Source of the DNA: Thiohalocapsa sp.
Lineage (GTDB): Bacteria > Pseudomonadota > Gammaproteobacteria > Chromatiales > Chromatiaceae
Direction of reading: 5' to 3'
DNA: 5,731 nucleotides
NCBI RefSeq assembly: GCF_019695415.1
Contig: NZ_JAIFKJ010000136.1
Span: forward strand, 1 to 5,731
Made by a program: the position numbers and the translations under genes. The notes beneath the pieces are model-generated. The model saw only the letters and a list, made by a program, of their open reading frames with translations, made no database searches and was not told the DNA's origin. Of this stretch, positions 1 to 4,312 are shown one piece after another. Every line of letters starts with the position of its first letter. Positions within the stretch are counted from its first letter, which is position 1.

Positions 1-553
1 AGTGGTGCTGGAAGGCCTGCACATGCAGCCGGTAGTCCTGCACCGGCGTGGACGGCGCCACCGCATGGCCCCAGGGCATGCCGAGCCATTCCACGGCCCA
101 GTTGTAGTCCGGGTTCATGGTGATGGTCTTGAGCGCGTCGATGACGTGCCCCTCGCCCATCTGCCGCAGGCCGTGCAGCAGGGTGCCGGAGTACTCGAGC
201 ATCACCCTTGGGGACTTGCCCTCGTGGATGAGCTGCGGGATGAATTCCCCCATGCGCTTGTAACACCAGACGAAGGCGGGGGCGTTGTGGTTATCGCCGA
301 TGTCCTGGTGCTCCATCATGTACTGGAGGTTGCTGATGAGCGCCGCGGTCTTGAGGTCGTCGCCGCCGGCCGGGATCAGCGGCTGGTGCTGGTGCAGGGC
401 GATGGCCGCCGCCGCGCGTATACGGCCGAAGTCCACGCCGCCCGGGATGTCGGACAGGCTTTTCTCCTTGCCGCGCGCCATGGCGGCGGCGATGTCTTGC
501 TCCTGGCCGGAGATATTCGGCAGGCCTTCGATCTGTTCGGGAAGCTCAGGCAT
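1..553 (-). CDS. Glycoside hydrolase family 57 protein, N-terminal part (runs off left edge)
   Basis: The first 184 residues of a GH57 enzyme are visible; the rest lies beyond position 1. GH57 enzymes cleave, transfer or branch alpha-glucans with retention of configuration. The start ATG (551-553) has an AGGAG seven bases upstream, the best ribosome site in the window. The GH57 first motif reads LHQHQPLIP (residues 53-61), and a second-motif-like GHAVAPSTP lies at 162-170, after a conserved-looking aromatic stretch YNWAVEWLGMPW (150-161). The catalytic Glu and Asp would lie in the missing part. There is no signal peptide, so a cytoplasmic enzyme is expected. It follows another, shorter GH57 gene on the same strand after a 119-bp gap, so the two are probably co-transcribed. 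The N-terminus (about 50 residues before HQP) is longer than in the neighbour, so these are different subfamilies, not a recent duplication. Substrate cannot be told; storage-glucan metabolism is inference. Confidence 0.92.
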   Translation of the reverse strand, partial: MPELPEQIEGLPNISGQEQDIAAAMARGKEKSLSDIPGGVDFGRIRAAAAIALHQHQPLIPAGGDDLKTAALISNLQYMMEHQDIGDNHNAPAFVWCYKRMGEFIPQLIHEGKSPRVMLEYSGTLLHGLRQMGEGHVIDALKTITMNPDYNWAVEWLGMPWGHAVAPSTPVQDYRLHVQAFQHH

Positions 554-672
554 GTGGCTGCTCCTAACAAATTGATTGCGTGATGAACGGTTGGATGGGT
601 TGGCATCGGGTGGCGATGGCGGGCGTCGGTGTTACTCAGCCCGACCTTTGCGGGCGGCCCCGGGCGCGGCGC
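554..672 (-). other. Spacer between the two GH57 genes
   Basis: A 119-bp gap with no open frame of interest. A weak inverted repeat (GCCCG at 639-643 with CGGGC at 651-655, loop 7) lies about 20 bases after the stop of the upstream GH57 gene. No T-run follows on the minus strand, so it is not a convincing terminator, and read-through into the next GH57 gene is plausible. The last 25 bases before the ribosome site are AT-rich compared with the surroundings. Confidence 0.4.
561..565 (-). promoter_or_regulatory. Shine-Dalgarno site of the left GH57 gene
   Basis: AGGAG on the minus strand, seven bases before the ATG at 551-553. It fixes that start and argues against reading the long plus-strand frame covering the same DNA. 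Confidence 0.8.
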
Positions 673-1899
673 TCAGAGCGACCCGCTCGCCCCGCCGGCC
701 GACGCTCGGCCGTGCAAATGGCGTTCCGCATCGGCCAGGGCGGCGTCGGCGGCATCCAGGTCGGCGGCCGCGCGCTCGACCCAGGCCTCGCCCCAGAATA
801 GGTTGCAGCTGGTCTCCGCCCGCAGCAGGCGCCAGCGGGCTTCCTCCAACACCGCCAGGAGCCCCGGGTCGTCCGGCGCCGTCGCCGCGCCCTGGTGCAC
901 CAGGGCCCGCAGCTGTGCACTCACGGCGGCATAGCGCGCCAGCATGCGCTTTTGGGTGTCCGAGCCGGTCCACTGGGTGAAGCCGCGGCCAGAATGCCAG
1001 CCGGTGTTCCAGGCACCGGTGCCGACATGGACCTCGCCATGGGCGCCGTGCTGGTCCAGGTAGTCGCTGATGCTGCTGGGCCGGATATCGGCGCTGCCCT
1101 CGCGCACCCGTTCGAGCAGGGGCAGATAGAAGGCACTCCAGTAGTTGGCGCCCTCGGTGACGTTGCGGAACCAGCCGCCGTTCTCGCCGTCGGTCGCGGT
1201 GGTGACCAGGGGCTCGAAGCCACACCAGCGGGTGCGCTCGGCCACCTCGGACAGGAACCAGTCCAGCTCCATGCCCGACTCCTGTGCATCGGAGAGCTCG
1301 CGGTCGCGCACCACGATGATGATCTCCGCGCCGTCGTAGCGGGCAATGTGCGGGCGATAGCGCAGCTCCGGCCAGTCCATGGGCGTGACGGGCTCCACGT
1401 GGGCGCTGTCCACCAGCACGTAGCGGTAGCCGAACTGCCTGAGCAGCGGAATCAGCTCCATGGAGAAGCCCATCTCCGGCGGCCAGAAGCCGGCGAACTG
1501 CTCACGCCAAAACAGATGCCGGGCGAGGTCCTGCCAGCGGCGCAGGTGCTCCGGGCGGTCCGCCGGCGGGATCAGCGGCAGCACCGGGTGGTAATAGCCC
1601 GTGCCGAGGATCTCGAACAGCTCAGTATTCTGCAGGTGCCAGAGCAGCTTGCCGCAGTCGACGATGCCGTAGACTCGTTCCTGGAAGGCAGGGCTTGAGA
1701 GGGTCTCAAGTAGGGTTCCGGACAACGACAGATGCACCCGGGCGAGGTCCTCCTGTCCCCAGAGGCTGCGCGGAATCCGGTCCAGCGCGAAGAGGATTTC
1801 TTTGGCTTCCCAGGTGGCGTGAGCCAGCAGGTGCTCCAGGTTACCGGCGGGCTGGTGCAGGTTCAGCACCAGGGCATGATGGGCGGGCATGGGCGGCAT
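673..1899 (-). CDS. Glycoside hydrolase family 57 protein (complete, 408 aa)
   Basis: A complete GH57-type alpha-glucan-active enzyme. Motifs appear in the family's order: LNLHQP (residues 12-17), YYHPVLPLIP (102-111), WPPEMGFS (139-146) with Glu142 as candidate nucleophile, TTATDGENGGWFRN (233-246) with Asp237 as candidate acid/base, and a Trp/Gly-rich GTGAWNTGWHSGRGFTQW (293-310). Known GH57 structures (Thermococcus litoralis 4-alpha-glucanotransferase, Glu123/Asp214) use the Glu and Asp of the equivalent motifs; the assignment here is by motif only. The C-terminus (about 320-400) is helical and Ala/Glu/Arg-rich, like the helical domain of GH57 enzymes. There is no signal peptide, so it should be cytoplasmic. 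Start: the ATG at 1897-1899 has GGAG only two bases upstream, whereas the in-frame ATG at 1888-1890 (Met4) has the same GGAG eleven bases upstream; either is possible. Hydrolase, transferase and branching activity cannot be told apart. Confidence 0.95.
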   Translation of the reverse strand: MPPMPAHHALVLNLHQPAGNLEHLLAHATWEAKEILFALDRIPRSLWGQEDLARVHLSLSGTLLETLSSPAFQERVYGIVDCGKLLWHLQNTELFEILGTGYYHPVLPLIPPADRPEHLRRWQDLARHLFWREQFAGFWPPEMGFSMELIPLLRQFGYRYVLVDSAHVEPVTPMDWPELRYRPHIARYDGAEIIIVVRDRELSDAQESGMELDWFLSEVAERTRWCGFEPLVTTATDGENGGWFRNVTEGANYWSAFYLPLLERVREGSADIRPSSISDYLDQHGAHGEVHVGTGAWNTGWHSGRGFTQWTGSDTQKRMLARYAAVSAQLRALVHQGAATAPDDPGLLAVLEEARWRLLRAETSCNLFWGEAWVERAAADLDAADAALADAERHLHGRASAGGASGSL

Positions 1900-1990
1900 T
1901 GCTCCGGACGGAGGACCTGATCAAGACAAGGCGCAGGCAAAAGCACAATCGGGGGTGCGCTGCGGCTCGGGCCGCCTCATGATAACGGAT

Positions 1991-2022
1991 CGGCGCCTTA
2001 CAGCAGTGCTGCCCGGGCGCCG
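1991..2022. repeat. Nested inverted repeat (7-bp outer arm, 4-bp inner arm)
   Basis: CGGCGCC (1991-1997) pairs perfectly with GGCGCCG (2016-2022). Between them CAGC (2001-2004) pairs with GCTG (2008-2011) around a three-base loop. The two stems can stack into one long hairpin on either strand. Confidence 0.5.
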
Positions 2023-2031
2023 GATTCTCGG

Positions 2032-2045
2032 GCCTTCGCGAAGGC
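2032..2045. repeat. Perfect 14-bp palindrome
   Basis: GCCTTCGCGAAGGC is its own reverse complement. It could be a dimeric-regulator operator or a short hairpin. A competing stem, GGCTG (2043-2047) with CAGCC (2064-2068), shares its right edge, so alternative folds are possible. Confidence 0.5.
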
Positions 2046-2069
2046 TGTCCGCGGTGGAGCTCTCAGCCA

Positions 2070-2083
2070 TCGCAGAACTGCGA
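2070..2083. repeat. Near-perfect 14-bp palindrome with AA centre
   Basis: TCGCAG and CTGCGA flank a central AA. With only two bases between the arms, it is better suited to a protein-binding operator than to an RNA hairpin. No regulator family is recognised from it. Confidence 0.4.
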
Positions 2084-2095
2084 CCTCACCGCGCA

Positions 2096-2140
2096 CCGAT
2101 GCCAGTCAGACGCGCTGCGCTTCGGATGAATCGGTATCGG
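2096..2140. repeat. Long-loop inverted repeat just after the DsrE-like stop codon
   Basis: CCGATGCC (2096-2103) faces GGTATCGG (2133-2140). In plus-strand RNA all eight positions pair, one as G-U; in minus-strand RNA the same position is an A-C mismatch. It lies directly after the minus-strand stop of the DsrE-like gene, but no T-run follows, so a terminator role is doubtful. Confidence 0.35.
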
Positions 2141-2141
2141 C

Positions 2142-2684
2142 CTAGCGCGGCGCCTCCAGAGAAATGGTCACATAGCCGAAAGCACGGTAGTCCTCGATCT
2201 GCGTCGTCGCCAGAGGGACCACGTCGACGAAGTCCGCAAACTCGCTTGCGTCGACGCCATTGGCCCGGGCGTAGGCCCCGCAGACGTGCACCACCAGGCC
2301 CTGTTCCCCTGTCAGTCGCTCCAATCGATCGTGCACGCCCCGGTACAAATGAGTCTCGCTCGTCTGCAGCGCCATGATCTCGTCACCGTGGGAGATGACG
2401 GCGACGTCTAGTCCTGGATAGGTGCCGCGTAGTATCTGCACATACCGCTCAATGCGTGGGGCCGCCCATTCCAGCGCGCCCTCGTCGTACTCCAGCACAT
2501 TGAACATCACGCCAGCCGGCGGACTCCCGGCATCGACCAGTCGCTGAACCTCATCAATTTCTGGGAGATCCGTCGAAGCGGCCACGTCATCGGCCGAAGC
2601 ACCACTGGCAGCGAGGGCGCCGGCCACCAGCAGCCAGTATGTCAGCGACCTCGCAGGGAAACGCTCGAAGCTGCACCAGAACAT
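2142..2684 (-). CDS. Exported DsrE/DsrF-like family protein
   Basis: A 180-residue protein with a Sec-type signal: Arg-containing start (FERFPARS), hydrophobic stretch LTYWLLVAGALAA (14-26) and a likely cut after ASGASA (residue 31) before DD. The mature part looks like one DsrE/F-fold domain: strand VMFNVLEYDEGA (59-70), helix EWAAPRIERYVQIL (72-85), strand LDVAVISHGDEI (92-103), and LVVHVCGAYARANG (130-143) with the only mature Cys, Cys135, where DsrE/TusD relatives carry the sulfur-binding Cys. The end, VVPLATTQIEDYRAFGYVTI, also fits the family. Cytoplasmic relatives relay sulfane sulfur; exported ones are mostly uncharacterised, so a periplasmic sulfur or redox role is inference. Start: ATG 2684 was chosen because it gives a normal signal peptide; in-frame GTG (2693) and TTG (2696) also exist, none with a clear ribosome site. 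It stands alone: no other dsr or sulfur-oxidation gene is visible. Confidence 0.87.
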   Translation of the reverse strand: MFWCSFERFPARSLTYWLLVAGALAASGASADDVAASTDLPEIDEVQRLVDAGSPPAGVMFNVLEYDEGALEWAAPRIERYVQILRGTYPGLDVAVISHGDEIMALQTSETHLYRGVHDRLERLTGEQGLVVHVCGAYARANGVDASEFADFVDVVPLATTQIEDYRAFGYVTISLEAPR

Positions 2685-2813
2685 GAGCCACACCAAAGCA
2701 CGTTACGCGGCGTCATCTGCCTGGGGCGCTGACGAGGCCGCACTATGAAAGACCAACCGGCGATGGCCCCGGCGCGGAGAACTTTAGGGCCGTGCCGACA
2801 AGGTCAAGCCAGA

Positions 2814-2830
2814 CCCGCCGCACCGGCGGG
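2814..2830. repeat. Strong GC hairpin, 7-bp stem and 3-base loop
   Basis: CCCGCCG (2814-2820) pairs perfectly with CGGCGGG (2824-2830) around CAC. No T-run lies beyond it on either strand. It could be part of an RNA leader, a Rho-linked end or a protein site; it does not belong to any gene seen here. Confidence 0.5.
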
Positions 2831-3021
2831 CATTCGCTTGCACAGGATGCGCGGATGCAGACGCTCGGCGAGTGACCCTTCCAGCCGTACCGCCGCCCCC
2901 AGAAGTGCGCCCATGCAAGTCAGCGACGGCCGAATTCGTCAGCCCCGCCCCTGCCTGCCGCCGGACACCTCTGCTGCCCGCGGTCGCCGACAAGCCAGCG
3001 GTTCCAGAAACCTGCGCGTGA

Positions 3022-3174
3022 AACCTCCGCGTGTCGTTGCCCTGCCGGCAGTCGGTTACACTCCGGGTCGATGTCGAGCTTCTGGCTTGGCTCGCCGCGC
3101 GAGGCGAAGCAGTCCAGTCGCACAGCAGCGCGGCGTTGCGGGATGCTGTCGAGCAGCGGGCGCGGCGCCGAGAA
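3022..3174 (+). pseudogene. Possible ribbon-helix-helix (BrnA/CopG-like) antitoxin remnant
   Basis: In the frame of the 78-residue gene, preceded by a TGA at 3019-3021, the stretch 3055-3174 reads as strand VTLRVD, helix LLAWLAARGE, then a helix with AALRDAVEQRARR. Order and spacing match my memory of BrnA-type antitoxins (VTLR-D, an L-x-W in helix one, a Gly turn, Gln, then LR...E) without gaps. Against it being a live gene: only GTG (3031) and TTG (3037) starts, no ribosome site, no BrnT-like or other toxin on either side, and no stop of its own (the frame runs through to 3486). Third-position GC is about 78% over codons 1-46 and falls to about 40% in the 27 codons just before 3250. This suggests a once-coding piece followed by non-coding DNA. 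It could also be chance or a true N-terminal extension giving a 151-residue protein. Confidence 0.3.
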
Positions 3175-3249
3175 CCTCGAGGCAGCCCTTGGTCACCTTG
3201 TGTCGAGCCAAAGTCTTCTTTTGCGCGAGCCCATCGCAAGATACCCACT

Positions 3250-3486
3250 ATGCAGCGCATCATCGTCGATCCGGATTCCAAATCGCTGGCCGAGCGCTAC
3301 GCGCTGGTGAAGGCCGCCAACCGCCGCCGCGGGCGCTTCCCGGAGGGCTGCGTCACCGTGGTGGAGTCGGAGGAAGCCGCCCGCGCCGGCCGCGACGAGT
3401 CGCGCAAGCTGCACCCGGCGGTGGTCTACGGGCCGTCCAGCTCATCGGAGGGGCAGAAGCTCTACTACCTGGTGAAGTGGCTTTGA
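3250..3486 (+). CDS. Small conserved-looking protein of unknown function (78 aa)
   Basis: I do not recognise a named family. The 78-residue product starts MQRIIVDPDSKSLAERY, followed by a very basic patch KAANRRRGRFPEG (21-33), an acidic segment VESEEAARAGRDES (38-51) and a hydrophobic end KLYYLVKWL. There is no signal peptide or membrane segment, and one Cys (Cys34). Strongly GC-biased third positions begin right at the ATG, in contrast to the 75 bases before it, which supports this start and a real gene. No ribosome site is obvious before the ATG. The basic patch could bind nucleic acid, but that is a guess. It is followed by a GC hairpin ten bases after the stop, then a terminator-like structure, so it is probably its own transcript rather than part of the ABC operon. 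The frame is open upstream to 3022 (see the RHH-like entry). Confidence 0.7.
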   Translation: MQRIIVDPDSKSLAERYALVKAANRRRGRFPEGCVTVVESEEAARAGRDESRKLHPAVVYGPSSSSEGQKLYYLVKWL

Positions 3487-3496
3487 GCTGAGCTGC

Positions 3497-3521
3497 CTCG
3501 CCGCCGACGGGGCGACGCGAG
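3497..3521 (+). repeat. GC-rich hairpin just after the 78-residue gene
   Basis: CTCGC-CGCC (3497-3505) pairs with GGCG-AC-GCGAG (3511-3521): nine pairs, a two-base bulge and a GACGG loop, starting ten bases after the stop codon. No T-run follows directly. It probably stabilises the 3' end or works together with the terminator-like hairpin 15 bases on. Confidence 0.4.
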
Positions 3522-3535
3522 AGCACGTTACGCCG

Positions 3536-3562
3536 GTGCCTGCGGCGGGCACGCTTCGTTTT
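3536..3562 (+). terminator. Possible intrinsic terminator before the ABC exporter
   Basis: GTGCC (3536-3540) pairs with GGCAC (3548-3552) around a seven-base loop. It is followed by GC and then TTCGTTTT (3555-3562), the only T-rich tract after a plus-strand hairpin in this spacer. The stem is short and the T-tract interrupted, so termination may be partial. It also makes the in-frame GTG at 3536 an unlikely start for the ATPase. Confidence 0.35.
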
Positions 3563-3604
3563 GCGCGTCCTACCAACTCACCAGCCCTGGAACCTGTTGC
3601 GCCC

Positions 3605-4312
3605 ATGGATCAGCACACCACCCCAGCCCTGCAGGTGCAGGGCCTGAGCAAATCCTACGCCGAGGGCCGGAAGCGCCGCGTGGTCCTGCGGGACGTGGCC
3701 TTTGAAGTCGCCCCCGGGGAGTGCGTGGCCCTGGTGGGGCGATCGGGCTCCGGCAAGTCTACGCTTCTGAACCTGCTCGCCGGTATCGACCAGCCCGACG
3801 CCGGCGACGTGCGCATCATGGGCCAGAGCGTCACTACCATGGGCGAGCCGGAGCTGACCCTGCTCAGGCGCCGGCACATCGGCTTTATCTACCAGTTCTT
3901 CAATCTGATTCCGACTCTGAGCGTCGCTGAGAACCTGGCCCTGCCGCTGGAGCTGAACACCGTGCCGACTGCCCGGCGCCGGCAGCGCGTTGCGGAGCTT
4001 TTGGACAAGGTGGGCCTCACGGGGCGCGAGCGTGCTTTCCCGGACCAACTGTCCGGCGGCGAGCAGCAGCGTGTGGCCATCGCCCGTGCGATTATCCATG
4101 ACCCGGCGCTGGTGCTTGCCGACGAGCCGACCGGCAACCTAGACGCTCAGACTGGGCACCGGGTGCTGGCGCTGCTCTCCCATCTCTTCCGGGACGAGGG
4201 CCACACGCTGATCCTGGTGACCCACAGCCGGGAGGTCTCGGCAATCGCCGACCGCGCCTTCGCCGTGGATGAGGGACGGCTCTGTGCGGACACGGAGGCC
4301 CTATCCTGGTGA
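3605..4312 (+). CDS. ABC transporter ATP-binding protein (LolD/MacB/YbbA type)
   Basis: The ATPase half of an export-type ABC complex, 235 residues, the usual size for a stand-alone ATPase of this group. All motifs are intact: Walker A GRSGSGKST (45-53), Q-loop YQFFNLIPTLS with Gln97, signature LSGGEQQR (149-156), Walker B LVLADEP (169-175) with catalytic Glu174, D-loop NLD (178-180) and switch His207. The FIYQFFNLIPTLSVAEN wording is typical of the LolD/MacB/FtsE/YbbA family, which works with FtsX-fold permeases. These drive lipoprotein release, macrolide or toxin efflux, or other envelope tasks by mechanotransmission. Start: ATG 3605 gives a normal N-terminus; an in-frame GTG at 3536 would add 23 unlikely residues and overlap the hairpin. 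No clear ribosome site precedes the ATG. It overlaps the permease gene by four bases, so the two are translationally coupled. Confidence 0.96.
   Translation: MDQHTTPALQVQGLSKSYAEGRKRRVVLRDVAFEVAPGECVALVGRSGSGKSTLLNLLAGIDQPDAGDVRIMGQSVTTMGEPELTLLRRRHIGFIYQFFNLIPTLSVAENLALPLELNTVPTARRRQRVAELLDKVGLTGRERAFPDQLSGGEQQRVAIARAIIHDPALVLADEPTGNLDAQTGHRVLALLSHLFRDEGHTLILVTHSREVSAIADRAFAVDEGRLCADTEALSW

Larger units (their letters stand above)
1900..2141. other. Dyad-rich spacer between the DsrE-like and GH57 genes
   Basis: 242 bp with no credible gene. It must hold the 3' end of the DsrE-like transcript and the leader of the GH57 transcript, both minus strand. No good -35/-10 pair was found; a TTGTGC lies about 45 bases before the GH57 start on the minus strand without a matching -10. 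Positions 1991-2140 contain several inverted repeats (listed separately), far more than the other spacers here. None is followed by a T-run, so they are not standard intrinsic terminators. Confidence 0.5.
2685..3249. other. Gene-poor divergent spacer
   Basis: About 565 bp between the minus-strand DsrE-like gene and the plus-strand 78-residue gene, so it should contain both promoters. All six frames were read; long frames on both strands are Arg/Ser/Pro/Ala-rich with no family motif and look non-coding, except for the RHH-like stretch at 3022-3174. A TACACT resembling a -10 lies at 3057-3062, but the nearest TTG-type -35 (3037-3042) is only 14 bases away. On the minus strand a CATAGT (about 2742-2747) could be a -10 for the DsrE-like gene, again without a -35. 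A strong hairpin lies at 2814-2830. No tRNA or known RNA gene was recognised. Confidence 0.5.

Noticed and set aside
2..583. Long plus-strand open frame (193 codons) at the left edge
   Set aside because: It is the antisense shadow of the GH57 gene, which has an AGGAG site and family motifs; the plus-strand product is His/Val/Arg-rich without any motif.
895..1698. 267-codon plus-strand open frame
   Set aside because: It lies wholly inside the 408-residue GH57 gene on the other strand; typical antisense frame in GC-rich DNA.
1889..2377. 162-codon plus-strand open frame across the dyad-rich spacer
   Set aside because: It overlaps the DsrE-like gene antisense, is Arg/Pro/Ser-rich and has no recognisable feature.
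2762..2788. Sigma-28-like promoter on the minus strand (TAAAGTT box)
   Set aside because: The -35 part matches well, but the expected GCCGATAA at the right spacing reads GCCATCGC, a poor match, and no flagellar or chemotaxis gene follows.
3037..3062. TTGCCC and TACACT as a sigma-70 promoter for the 78-residue gene
   Set aside because: The boxes are only 14 bases apart, too close for normal sigma-70 use; the -10 alone is not sufficient evidence.
2697..3249. tRNA, tmRNA, RNase P or other known RNA gene
   Set aside because: No T-loop, cloverleaf or conserved core sequence of these RNAs could be found on either strand.
2784..3281. 165-codon minus-strand open frame in the gene-poor region
   Set aside because: Ser/Arg/Gly-rich product with no motif, no ribosome site, and it overlaps the start of the better-supported 78-residue gene.
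2745..3491. 248-codon plus-strand open frame starting with ATG
   Set aside because: Product is Arg/Pro/Ala-rich throughout, shows no domain, and overlaps the 78-residue gene in another frame where codon bias is clearly better.
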